Below, in pieces: positions 41,155-49,312 of a DNA stretch of 64,000 nt. The stretch is from Novosphingobium sp. (lineage in GTDB: Bacteria; Pseudomonadota; Alphaproteobacteria; Sphingomonadales; Sphingomonadaceae), in contig JAGHZR010000005.1 of assembly GCA_017745295.1 (NCBI GenBank), forward strand, positions 62,001 to 126,000, given 5' to 3'. The notes below the pieces were generated by a model, which was given only the letters and a program-made list of their open reading frames with translations, was not told the origin of the DNA and did no database searches. Made by a program: the position numbers and the translations under genes. Each line of letters starts with the position of its first letter. The first letter of the stretch is position 1.

Positions 41155-43743
41155 TCATTCGCCGCCGAAGTGGTACTTCAACCGCACACCGTACATGCGC
41201 GGCTCGCCATAGAGCGTGGCGCGATAGAGCAGCCCGGTGTCCTGATAGACGTCGGAATTGCTGATCCGGTAGAGGTTGTCGGTAAGGTTGGTGCCGAACA
41301 GGCCAAGGTCGAAATTGGTACCTGCCACGCCCTTCCAGTCCAGCGAGGCGCTCAGCAGACCGAACGCCTCCAGATAGGCGCCCGGCTGGTTCTGCGGCAG
41401 TTGCACCGCCTCGGTATACTGGCGCGAGGTGTGCGAATAGTTTACGAAAAGCGAGAGCATGCCCAGATCGCTGCCAAGGTCGTGATCGGCGGATACGTGG
41501 ATGCTCCAGATGTACGGCGCGGTATACTGGAAATCCAGGCACGAACTATCGGCTATACCGGTGCCGCCATAGGCCTTGGGCAGTACATAGCCGTTGCATG
41601 CCATGATCGGCGTGTTCGTTTCGAACTGATACTTGGTGTACTTCGCGTCGGTGTAGCTGAAGTTGCCGCCGATCTCCAGGCCGGGGAACGGACGCATCGA
41701 TGCTTCCACTTCCACGCCGTTGATCCGCGCATCGGCATTGTTGGTGCGCGCGCCCCCAGCGTTGGTGGCGGGGTTGTAGTCCCCGGTCGCGCGCTGGATG
41801 TCCTTGTAATCCACATGGTAGACCGAGGTGTTCAGGCGGAACGGCACTTCGCCCAGGAAGAAGTCGGACTTCACGCCCGCTTCGTAGCTGGTGACCTTCT
41901 CCGGCTTGAACGTGCGCGTGTTCTCGAAGACCGCGTACTGGTTGAAGCCGCCCGCCTTGTAGCTGTGGCTGACTTTGCCGAAAATCAGGATGCTGGGCGT
42001 TATCTTGTAGTCCAGCCCCGCCGTCCACGACGGCGCCTTGGTCCGTAGCGAGGCTTCCAGACGGCAGGTTGCCGCCGCCGTCGCGAAATCGACCAGCGAA
42101 CTGTCCGATCCGCAGACCGCCTTGGTCGGATCGGTGGTGGAACGCTGATACTGGGACGCGAAGCCATCGATATGGTCCCAGGTATAACGGAAGCCGCCGG
42201 TGAAGCGCAGGTTGTCCAGCGCCGGCGTCAGCGCGCCAAGGTCCAGCGTCGCCTGCGCATAGAGCGCCTTGGACTTCGTGCTGGTGCCGTAGGTGTTGTA
42301 GCCTGCCTCGCAGAAGCCGGTGTAGAGTGCCGGGCAATAGACGATGGCACGCGATCCCTGCGGGCCGTCGGGCTTCTGGTCGTAGTAGAAACCACCCACG
42401 GTCCAGTCCAGCCGGCCGCCCAGCGTCTTGCCCTGAAGCTGCAGTTCCTCGGTGATCTGGCGCATGTTGTCGCGCGGTTCTTCGGTGTCCAGCGTGGCGT
42501 TGGTGTAAGTCACCGGATAGCCCAGCACCGGCATCGTCACCACGCCCGGCGCGGGCACCACGCCGGGATCGGCATCGTGCTGCTGCAGGATCGAGGCGTC
42601 GCCGTCATAGCGATAGCCCAGCTTCAGTTTCTGGTAGCTGAAGATATTGCGCAGCGTGACCGTATCCGACAGGTCGATGGCGGTGGTGTTGGCCACGCCC
42701 CAGGTCACCGTGCGCTGGAACACATCGGTGGAGAACGCGGTCTTGCGCGGGCCCAGCGCCTCCGCATTTGCGGTCACTGCGCGGTAGACGTCGCAGGGCA
42801 CGCCGATGGGGCCGGGCACATTCGGGGCATCGGCGCAGAAGCCCCGGCTCTTCAGCGCATCGATGTTGAAACCGCGATTGACCAGTCCTGCACCGTTGTT
42901 GCTGGACTTCGAGTAGTAGGCCATCGTGTAGTTCTCGACGCCGTCCACCGGGCGCAGGGTCAGGCCCATGCGGCCGGAGTACCAGTGCTCGTCATCGCGA
43001 TCCTTGTTGAAGGTGATGTCGCGGGTGAAGCCGTCGCGGTCGTGATAGGCGCCGGCTACGCGCAACAGCACTTTTTCCTCGACGATCGGCAGGTTCACCG
43101 CACCTTCCAGATAAGTGCGGTCGTAATTGCCGAATTCGCCCTTGATCCAGCCGCCCAGCAGTTCGCTGGGCTTCCTGGGCACCAGCAGCACCGCGCCGCC
43201 GGTGGTGTTGCGGCCGAACAGCGTGCCCTGCGGCCCCGCCAGCACCTGCATGCTCTCAAGATCCAGGAAATTGCCTGGCCCGCCCTGCTGGCTGAGCGTC
43301 AGCGCGCCCGGCAGCGGTACTTCGTTCATGTAGACGACCACGCCGGGCGATGCCTGGAAGGTCGCGCCCTGACCGCGCAGGGTGAAGGACATGGAATCGC
43401 GCGAGCCCTGCCCGTTGGGCCCCACCACCAGCGAAGGGACGCTGGCCTGAAGGTCCTGCTCCTTGCCGATGCTCTGCTTTTCCAGCCGGTCGGGCGAGAT
43501 AGCCGTGATCGCGATCGGCACGTCCTGCCCACGCTCCGCACGGCGATTGGCGGTGACGATGATCTCGGTAATGCCCGCCGTGGCGGCATGGGCCTGCGGT
43601 GCAGCAGCCGGCGCAGGCGCGGTTTGTCCGCCGTCCTGCGCCTGTGCCATTATCGGCAGCAGCGCCGCCAGCGCCGCGCCCGACAGCCAGCAATACTTCG
43701 CCCGCATCCGCGTGGCGGATGCCAGTTCCTTCTTCTTGGTCAC
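41155..43743 (-). CDS. TonB-dependent receptor (second)
   Basis: This 862-aa receptor has a cleavable signal peptide (GAALAALLPIMAQAQDG, cleavage near residue 35), the EIIVTANRRAERGQDVPIAI plug start, the AGPQGTLFGRNTTGG motif and a C-terminal barrel ending MYGVRLKYHFGGE. The chosen GTG at 43743 follows GGAGAGGGAG and gives a normal signal peptide; a longer frame to 43890 would add non-signal sequence. The receptor is divergent in sequence from 33451-35850, so the two may take up different steroids. Ligand assignment is inference. Confidence 0.85.
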   Translation of the reverse strand: MTKKKELASATRMRAKYCWLSGAALAALLPIMAQAQDGGQTAPAPAAAPQAHAATAGITEIIVTANRRAERGQDVPIAITAISPDRLEKQSIGKEQDLQASVPSLVVGPNGQGSRDSMSFTLRGQGATFQASPGVVVYMNEVPLPGALTLSQQGGPGNFLDLESMQVLAGPQGTLFGRNTTGGAVLLVPRKPSELLGGWIKGEFGNYDRTYLEGAVNLPIVEEKVLLRVAGAYHDRDGFTRDITFNKDRDDEHWYSGRMGLTLRPVDGVENYTMAYYSKSSNNGAGLVNRGFNIDALKSRGFCADAPNVPGPIGVPCDVYRAVTANAEALGPRKTAFSTDVFQRTVTWGVANTTAIDLSDTVTLRNIFSYQKLKLGYRYDGDASILQQHDADPGVVPAPGVVTMPVLGYPVTYTNATLDTEEPRDNMRQITEELQLQGKTLGGRLDWTVGGFYYDQKPDGPQGSRAIVYCPALYTGFCEAGYNTYGTSTKSKALYAQATLDLGALTPALDNLRFTGGFRYTWDHIDGFASQYQRSTTDPTKAVCGSDSSLVDFATAAATCRLEASLRTKAPSWTAGLDYKITPSILIFGKVSHSYKAGGFNQYAVFENTRTFKPEKVTSYEAGVKSDFFLGEVPFRLNTSVYHVDYKDIQRATGDYNPATNAGGARTNNADARINGVEVEASMRPFPGLEIGGNFSYTDAKYTKYQFETNTPIMACNGYVLPKAYGGTGIADSSCLDFQYTAPYIWSIHVSADHDLGSDLGMLSLFVNYSHTSRQYTEAVQLPQNQPGAYLEAFGLLSASLDWKGVAGTNFDLGLFGTNLTDNLYRISNSDVYQDTGLLYRATLYGEPRMYGVRLKYHFGGE

Positions 43744-44112
43744 GATTGTCTCCCTCTCCACTCGACATCGTTCTTGTGTTCTTGTGCGGCGGGGGCCGCA
43801 GGTCCGGGGAAAGGGCACGAAAGCGGTCGCCTGCCGAAACGTCATGTCGCGGCGAGTGTGATACTTCGTGCTATGGCCGAGTGGATCCACTGCCGGAAAT
43901 CGGCAGGAAGCCCGTGCGGCACCTTTCCCTTTTCTTTATGATCTTGTTCTTTCTTTAGACCTATCACTTACGCAAAACACCATCAAGATCATATTTTATG
44001 TGATGATTGCGCATGAATATCGCAATTCAATCCGCAAATGACAAAAGGCAAAAGCACCGCCGAAGCCGCGAAAATCCGCGCCGTCTCGGTCCTGCGGAGT
44101 GCGCATACGAAA
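43744..44112. promoter_or_regulatory. non-coding region upstream of the second TonB receptor
   Basis: This stretch of about 370 bases has no plausible gene. An AT-rich core at 43930-44045 carries TTACGCAAAA at 43968-43977, ATTGCGCATG near 44007 and TCCGCAAATG near 44031, the recurrent motif in three variants. It must hold the receptor promoter, about 200 bases from the GTG, leaving a long leader. The right-hand part ends in the terminator of the next minus-strand gene. Confidence 0.5.
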
Positions 44113-44150
44113 AGGGCCGGAGGCGTACCATTCCGCACGCCCCCGGCCCT
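44113..44150 (-). terminator. Rho-independent terminator of the SDR gene at 44181
   Basis: On the minus strand AGGGCCGG and CCGGCCCT pair around an inner GGCG/CGCC extension and are followed directly by TTTTCG. The hairpin lies about 30 bases beyond the SDR stop codon. Confidence 0.75.
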
Positions 44151-44180
44151 GACAATCGAAACCTGATGCTCAGGACGAGA

Positions 44181-44948
44181 TCACACTCCGAATCCCCCTG
44201 AGACCGAGATCGACTGGCCGGTGGTATATCCACCCTCGTTGCTCGCGAAATAGACGCAAGCGTGGCCGATCTCTTCCGCCGTGCCCCAACGCTTCAGGCA
44301 GAGCAGCTTGTGCGTCTCTTCCACCCAGGCCTGATCGAATTGCCCCTGCTGGGTCAGTTCGTGGAGCTGCCCGGCGTCGATCACGCCCACCAGCACCGAA
44401 TTGGCGCGGATGCCGAAGCGCCCTTCTTCCTTGGCGATCCCCTTGACCAGTTGCTCGTTTGCAGCCTTGACCGCCACCGACATGCCATCGCGCGCCGGCC
44501 ACCAGTCGTGCCCGGCAGACCCCAGCGTCACGAAGCTGCCACCGCCCTGCTCGCGCATATGCGGGATCACCGCCTGCGCCGCCGCGAAGAAGCCGTGCAC
44601 TTCGACTTCGAAGGCATGGCGCCACTCCGCCATCGGCGTTTCCGCCAGATAGCGCTGGTTGACCAATGGCCCGGCGCCCCAGATGACCGTGTGAATACGG
44701 CCATGTTCGGCAATGACACTGGCGATGGCATCCTGCACTTGCGCCGCGTCGGTCACGTCGGCCGCATAGACGCTCGCCTTGCGGCCCTGCGCCTCGACAT
44801 AAGCGGCGACCGCTTTCGCCGTATCGGGCTTGCTGCGATAGACCACTGCCACGTCGCTGCCCGCATTGGCGAAGCAACGTGCCACGCCCTGCCCAATTCC
44901 GCCGCTGCCGCCGAACAGCAGCGCACACCCCGCTGGAAATGTCGCCAC
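44181..44948 (-). CDS. short-chain dehydrogenase/reductase
   Basis: This 255-aa SDR has FGGSGGIGQGVARCFANAGS, VYRSKPD suggesting NADP, and a catalytic region LGSAGHDWWPARDG. The usual Y-x-x-x-K is not evident: the position reads MSVAVKAANEQ, with Lys kept but Tyr replaced, so it may be an atypical or inactive member. C-terminal SVSGGFGV. The GTG at 44948 has GGGAGAG upstream; the frame opens to 44975. Downstream of the KshA-like gene with a 60-base gap on the same strand, so it may be its operon partner. Confidence 0.7.
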   Translation of the reverse strand: MATFPAGCALLFGGSGGIGQGVARCFANAGSDVAVVYRSKPDTAKAVAAYVEAQGRKASVYAADVTDAAQVQDAIASVIAEHGRIHTVIWGAGPLVNQRYLAETPMAEWRHAFEVEVHGFFAAAQAVIPHMREQGGGSFVTLGSAGHDWWPARDGMSVAVKAANEQLVKGIAKEEGRFGIRANSVLVGVIDAGQLHELTQQGQFDQAWVEETHKLLCLKRWGTAEEIGHACVYFASNEGGYTTGQSISVSGGFGV

Positions 44949-45009
44949 GGGTTCTCTCCCTTTGATGTTTTTCAATGCATGAGCAGCCTGCCGAAACAGG
45001 CCGCCCCGA

Positions 45010-46089
45010 TCATGCCGCGACGCTTCCGGGTCGCTTGTCCAGCGTGACCACCAGACCGTTCACGCGGCCCTGGATTTCGGGGGCCTTTGCGCGGGGATTG
45101 AAGAACTGGCGATACCAGCTGCGCACTTTGCCGTAGGGTCCATCCGCAGGCACGGCCATGGGGTTGAGGCAGGCGCGCTTGTTCGCCCAGATCTCCACGT
45201 CCTGCGCGAAGGCAAGGCGGCTACCTTCCTGATACATCGCGGCATTGGCGCGATCCTCATCAGTGATCTCGCGCGAACCGTCGTGCACTTTCACCATCAG
45301 CCCGTGCCATGCACGTGAGCGGCCATCTTCGATCGGCGTGTTGGCGATCATGATGAAGCTGTCGAACGCACCGGCCATTTCGGACTGGAGGAAGCCCGGC
45401 CCTTCGTACCAGGTATCCAGCACCAGTTGATCCTCGGCCGAAGCGGTCAAGGTGCGGTGCCCGGCGCTGTAGTACTGGTGGACGATGTGGTTCTGGAACT
45501 CGTTGGCGAAGTACTGGAAGTCCTTGGCGCCGTGGATCGGCACGAAGTGGCCGTAATCCGCCATATTGTCGACGATCTCGACACCGTGGACGTTCAGATC
45601 GCCCATGAAGTCGATCTTCCATTCCACCCAGCCCGGCTCGCCGTAATGGCCGCCGAATTGGGGCAGGTCGTAGTCCGGCTCCAACCCTTCCTCGTCATGC
45701 CACATCCACAGGATGCCGGCGCGCTCGACCACCTTGTAAGTGCCCAGCTTCGCCGCCTTGGGCACGAAATCCGAATAGGGGATGTGATTGCACGCGCCGT
45801 CCGGGCCGTAGCGCCAGCCGTGGAACGGGCAGCGGATCGATTCGCCTTCGACATGTTCGGCGTCGCGCACGATGTAGGACGTGCTGTTCTTCGCCAGATG
45901 CGCGCCCATGTGCGGGCAATAGGCATCGACGACATAGGCCGTGCCCGATTCCCCGCGATAGAGCACCAAATCCTTGCCGAAATAGCGGATCGCGGCGGGC
46001 GTGCGCGTCGCCTCCGCTGCCGCTCCGATCATGAACCAGCCACGCGGAAATGCGTGAGGCCCAAGGCCATAGTCGCTGGTAGTGGCCAT
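45010..46089 (-). CDS. kshA: KshA-like Rieske oxygenase (3-ketosteroid 9-alpha-hydroxylase oxygenase)
   Basis: This 359-aa Rieske non-haem iron oxygenase has the cluster ligands Cys58/His60 (YCPHMG) and Cys87/His90 (CPFHGW). The mononuclear iron ligands His181 and His186 in DYGHFVPIHG carry the same numbers as those of mycobacterial KshA; the third acidic ligand lies later. KshA 9-alpha-hydroxylates 1,4-diene-3-ones, and with KstD it triggers ring B opening. The reductase KshB is not in this window. ATG at 46089 chosen because AAGGAG lies nine bases upstream. Divergent from the LysR gene. Confidence 0.8.
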   Translation of the reverse strand: MATTSDYGLGPHAFPRGWFMIGAAAEATRTPAAIRYFGKDLVLYRGESGTAYVVDAYCPHMGAHLAKNSTSYIVRDAEHVEGESIRCPFHGWRYGPDGACNHIPYSDFVPKAAKLGTYKVVERAGILWMWHDEEGLEPDYDLPQFGGHYGEPGWVEWKIDFMGDLNVHGVEIVDNMADYGHFVPIHGAKDFQYFANEFQNHIVHQYYSAGHRTLTASAEDQLVLDTWYEGPGFLQSEMAGAFDSFIMIANTPIEDGRSRAWHGLMVKVHDGSREITDEDRANAAMYQEGSRLAFAQDVEIWANKRACLNPMAVPADGPYGKVRSWYRQFFNPRAKAPEIQGRVNGLVVTLDKRPGSVAA

Positions 46090-46160
46090 TTGCATCGACT
46101 CCTTATGCTGCGCCTGCTCACGGCGGCGCATTCTTCGTCTATCTAGCCTTTCGATTGGCG

Positions 46161-46211
46161 ATTTGCGAAGAGGATTGACCTGCACATAGGTTGTGCAAAT
46201 ATGCACGCCTT
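46161..46211. promoter_or_regulatory. putative LysR operator between kshA-like and lysR genes
   Basis: TGCACA-N5-TGTGCA forms a perfect inverted repeat at 46181-46197 and is followed by a third half-site TGCAC at 46202-46206, overlapping the lysR leader. LysR regulators bind T-N11-A dyads of this size, often autoregulating from a divergent promoter. An ATTTGCGAAG at 46161-46170 is a variant of the island-wide motif. Confidence 0.6.
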
Positions 46212-47078
46212 ATGGAATGGAGCGATTTTCAGGTCTTTCTGGCTGCCGTGCGCGCCGGTTCGTACACCGCCGCAGGGCGCCAACTAGGCATCAACCGCAC
46301 GACGGTCGGCCGCCGGGTCGATGCATTGGAAGCGGCGCTGGGCGTCGCGCTGTTCGAGGAGGGGCCGCTGGGCCCCGCGCCCAACCGCGCTGGCAAGCGG
46401 CTGCTCGCCGCCGCCGAAGTGATGGAGCGCGAAGTCGCCCGGATGCGCAGCGATCTGGCGCTGCCCAATCTGGCACAAGGCCCGGTGCGCGTGGCGGGCA
46501 GCGGGGGCATCGTCAGTGAGTTCCTGCCCGAATTCGCCGAATTCCGCCGCCGCCATCCGGAAGTGTCCATCGAACTGCTGGGCGAACTCGATCCCATCGA
46601 CGCGGTGACCTACCGCCGCGCCGATCTGGCCATCGCGCTTGTGCGCAAGCCGCCGCTGCGGCTCTGGGGCGTGGAACTGGCAACGCTGCCGCAGGCCGCT
46701 TACGCCCGGCGGGACGGGACCACGCAGCCTGCGCAACTGGGTTGGGGTTTCGAACTCGATGCCGCCCTGCCCGGCAGCCAGTGGACGGCCAGCAATCCGG
46801 CCGGCGAGGCTGCGGAAAAGTCCGGGCTGACCACCTTCAACGCCTGGCCGCAAATGAAGCAGGCGGTGCTGGCCGGGCTTGGCAGCGCCACGCTCTGGTG
46901 CTTCGCGGCCGATGGCGAGCCCGATCTGGAACGCTTGGCTCCGCCCGATCCGCGCCACGACTGCCCGTTATGGCTGCTCCATCGCGCCAAGGCGCCGCCC
47001 AGCCCGGGACTCAGCGCCCTGATCGCTTTTCTTACCGAGGCGCTCAGGTCGCGCGTGACAGGCCCGCCAGCAGGCTGA
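46212..47078 (+). CDS. LysR-family transcriptional regulator
   Basis: This 288-aa protein has the LysR winged helix-turn-helix in its first 60 residues: MEWSDFQVFLAAVRAGSYT, GRQLGINRTTVGRRVDALEAALG and LFEEG. The effector domain starts near residue 95 with VRVAGSGGIVSEFLPEF and looks complete but short. It is transcribed divergently from the kshA-like gene, the usual arrangement for a LysR activator and its target. Its 3' end overlaps the convergent gene at 47044-47571 by 35 bases. The effector could be a steroid intermediate. Confidence 0.85.
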   Translation: MEWSDFQVFLAAVRAGSYTAAGRQLGINRTTVGRRVDALEAALGVALFEEGPLGPAPNRAGKRLLAAAEVMEREVARMRSDLALPNLAQGPVRVAGSGGIVSEFLPEFAEFRRRHPEVSIELLGELDPIDAVTYRRADLAIALVRKPPLRLWGVELATLPQAAYARRDGTTQPAQLGWGFELDAALPGSQWTASNPAGEAAEKSGLTTFNAWPQMKQAVLAGLGSATLWCFAADGEPDLERLAPPDPRHDCPLWLLHRAKAPPSPGLSALIAFLTEALRSRVTGPPAG

Positions 47079-47571
47079 ACGCCCACGAAGGGTCGTCCCC
47101 GTCGGCGCGGCCATGACTGGCCTCCGCGCCCAGCCGCGCCATCGCGTCTTCGTCCACAGCGCGCACTTCTCCGTGATCGAAGACAAGTTGGCGGTGGAGG
47201 AATTTCCATGCGCCATCCCGCCGCTCGTAGCGGTCGAGATAACGGCCGTGGACGATATATTCGGTCCTCTCCGGCGGATACGTGCGGTGCCATGCCCGGA
47301 CGAGATGTTCGCCCTCCGCCCGGTCGCCGTCGATTACCACCACGCTGGTGGCGATCGCATGGATGGTCAGTTCCCATGGCGCCATCGCTTGCGGCAACCA
47401 TGCGACGAAGGCATCGGCGCCGCCACGAAACATCGCTCCGTGATCGTCCACCGCATCGTCATGATAGAGCGAGCGGACCAGCGCGAAATCGCGCCGGTCG
47501 CACCCTCGGCAATAGCGGGCGACCAGATCGATGATCGCTATGCGATCGCATTGCTCCTGCCAATCGGGCAT
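47044..47571 (-). CDS. SnoaL/NTF2-like fold protein
   Basis: This 175-aa protein has the NTF2-like start DRIAIIDLVARYCRGCDRRD, the LYHDDAVDDHGAMF strand and HRTYPP and HGRYLDRYERRDG strands of the SnoaL_4 group. The Asp pair near residue 40 resembles the acidic residues of SnoaL-type enzymes. AGGAG precedes the ATG at 47571. It is transcribed away from the second ketosteroid isomerase, sharing a short AT-rich gap with it. Function unknown. Confidence 0.65.
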   Translation of the reverse strand: MPDWQEQCDRIAIIDLVARYCRGCDRRDFALVRSLYHDDAVDDHGAMFRGGADAFVAWLPQAMAPWELTIHAIATSVVVIDGDRAEGEHLVRAWHRTYPPERTEYIVHGRYLDRYERRDGAWKFLHRQLVFDHGEVRAVDEDAMARLGAEASHGRADGDDPSWAFSLLAGLSRAT

Positions 47572-47649
47572 CGTCTCCTGATCCTTTCACCGCTACGGCA
47601 TATTGTTTTCGATTTTCAGATTTTATCACCTCATGTATTACGCAAATCC
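47572..47649. promoter_or_regulatory. divergent promoter with TTACGCAAAT next to ksi2
   Basis: An AT-rich gap of 78 bases between divergent genes carries TTACGCAAAT at 47638-47647, two bases before the first possible start of the isomerase gene. If that ATG is used, the motif would overlap the ribosome-binding region; a later start at 47695 would leave normal spacing. Confidence 0.5.
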
Positions 47650-48066
47650 ATGATCGAATCAAATTCGACAGAGGGATTGCCGAATCAACCGGCCATGAAG
47701 GCGGCGCTCGATGCCTATGTCGATCGCATCAACGCGGGCGACGTTGAGGGCATTCTCGCTCTGTTTGCGCCGGACGCGGTGATCGAGGACCCGGTCGGCA
47801 CCGAAACGAAAACCGGCGCGGCGATCCGGGCTTGGTTTGCCGATACCGTCGCGTTCGAAACGCGCATCCATCCGCTCGGCCCCGTGCGCGGATGGCCCGG
47901 CCGGGAGGCGGCGCTGGCCTTCGATGTGGAATTCACCCCGCCGGGCAGCCCGCGCCTGCGCATTCGCTCGATCGATGTCTGCAGCTTCGACGGACAAAAC
48001 CGAATCACCCACCTGCGCGGCTATTGGGGGCCGGACGATATCGGCCCTGCCCCTGGTCGGGAGTGA
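47650..48066 (+). CDS. ksi2: second ketosteroid isomerase-like protein
   Basis: This 138-aa protein keeps the ketosteroid-isomerase active-site pattern: Tyr23 in LDAYVDRINAGD, Asp47 in IEDPVG (24 residues later, as in classical KSI) and Asp109 in SIDVCSFD. It would convert 5-ene- to 4-ene-3-ketosteroids. Identity with the first copy at 4937 is moderate, so they are not a recent duplication. The start is uncertain: ATG at 47650 has no Shine-Dalgarno and directly follows the TTACGCAAAT motif; ATG at 47695 would shorten the N-terminus by 15 residues. KstD and KshA genes nearby suggest a role in ring A/B. Confidence 0.8.
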   Translation: MIESNSTEGLPNQPAMKAALDAYVDRINAGDVEGILALFAPDAVIEDPVGTETKTGAAIRAWFADTVAFETRIHPLGPVRGWPGREAALAFDVEFTPPGSPRLRIRSIDVCSFDGQNRITHLRGYWGPDDIGPAPGRE

Positions 48067-48122
48067 AGCAGAAATAACGCCAAGGCCGAAGACGGCACGG
48101 CATGAAGGAGAGGATTGACCCT

Positions 48123-49289
48123 ATGGCCACGACCGCCCCCACGGACGAAGCGGCGTCGTTCACGTGCGACGCTTTGCTGGACGCTGCCCGGCAGCGCGCC
48201 GGGCTGAACGATTTCGGAGATACCTGGTTCCTGGAACCGATGGAACGCTATGTAGAGGCGGTCCACCGCGAAGCCCGGCTGACGCCCGCCGGCTATGCCG
48301 CCCAGCGTGAAGTCGTGGTGAAGGGGCTGACCAGCCGGCTGCGGATGATCGAAGACATCCGCCGCGCGCCGGAAATCCTGGACGAGCATGTTGAAGTCGC
48401 CGGCGTGATCCTGGGCCTACCGCGCACCGGCAGCACGATCTTCCACCGCCTGCTGGCCGCCGCGCCGGGCATGACCGCGATCCGCTGGTACGAAGCGCAG
48501 AACTTTGCGCCTTTCCCGGATGAGACCCCCGGCGATCCCCGCGAACGGCGCGCCTATGCGCAGGCCATGATCGACGGCTGGCTGCAGCTATCGCCCGAAC
48601 TCGTATCGATCCACCCCCTCGATCCCGAAGCGCCGGACGAGGAGATCCTGATCCTTGGCCAGATGTTCGTTTCGACGATGATCGAGGGCATGAGCTTCGT
48701 CCCCTCCTTCGCACGCTGGCTGGACGGATACGACCAGTCGCGCGGGCATGAGGATCTGAAGACCATCCTCAAGTACCTGCAATGGCAGGATCCGGCCCGG
48801 CGCGAGGCGAAATGGATCCTGAAGAGCCCGTCCAATCTACCTTATGCCGAACTGGCCGCGCGCGCCTTTCCGGAGGCGCTGCTGATCATGACGCACCGCG
48901 ATCCGGCCGAAGTCGTGCCCTCCTACGTCAGCATGGAAGCCGCGCTCTACAAGCTGGCGGCGACGGTGGAGGACCGGGAGGTCGGCCAGTTCTGGTCCGC
49001 CCGGCTGGCCGAATGGATGGCTCTGTTCGAACAGGCCCGCGCCCGCATCGGCGAGCATCGGTTTGTCGATATCGATTACCGCGCCGTGGCGCGCGATCCC
49101 GTCGGGCAGGCGGAGCGTGTGCTCGCGCGCATGGGCGTGGCGCCGAACGAAGCCGCGCTGGCCGAATTCATGGCCGGGAACAGCCGCGAACAGCGCCCGA
49201 CGCACGATTACGCGCCGGAGCGCTTCGGGATCGACATGACCGTGGTACGCGATGCCTTTGCCGGATACCGCGCCCGCTACCTGTCTTAA
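48123..49289 (+). CDS. sulfotransferase family protein
   Basis: This 388-aa protein has the PAPS-binding loop GLPRTGSTIFHRLL at 98-111 and a second PAPS segment KSPSNLPYAEL followed by MTHRDPAEVVPS, the 3'-phosphate-binding pattern of Sulfotransfer_3 proteins. It would transfer sulfate from PAPS to a hydroxyl, possibly of a steroid. In a catabolic cluster this is unexpected, since sulfation usually blocks degradation. AAGGAGAGG precedes the ATG at 48123. The acceptor is unknown; related proteins may have other transferase roles. Confidence 0.75.
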   Translation: MATTAPTDEAASFTCDALLDAARQRAGLNDFGDTWFLEPMERYVEAVHREARLTPAGYAAQREVVVKGLTSRLRMIEDIRRAPEILDEHVEVAGVILGLPRTGSTIFHRLLAAAPGMTAIRWYEAQNFAPFPDETPGDPRERRAYAQAMIDGWLQLSPELVSIHPLDPEAPDEEILILGQMFVSTMIEGMSFVPSFARWLDGYDQSRGHEDLKTILKYLQWQDPARREAKWILKSPSNLPYAELAARAFPEALLIMTHRDPAEVVPSYVSMEAALYKLAATVEDREVGQFWSARLAEWMALFEQARARIGEHRFVDIDYRAVARDPVGQAERVLARMGVAPNEAALAEFMAGNSREQRPTHDYAPERFGIDMTVVRDAFAGYRARYLS

Positions 49290-49298
49290 GGTAGCGGG
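49273..49298 (+). terminator. hairpin at the convergent sulfotransferase/kstD ends
   Basis: CCCGCTACC and GGTAGCGGG form a perfect nine-base stem around an eight-base loop that contains the sulfotransferase stop codon. No T-run follows on either strand, so it may be a pause or processing hairpin rather than a classical terminator. Confidence 0.4.
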
Positions 49299-49312
49299 AA
49301 GGATCGGCGCGA

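Noticed and set aside
42172..43941. Plus-strand open frame of about 590 codons opposite the second TonB receptor
   Set aside because: Shadow frame in GC-rich DNA without recognisable motifs.
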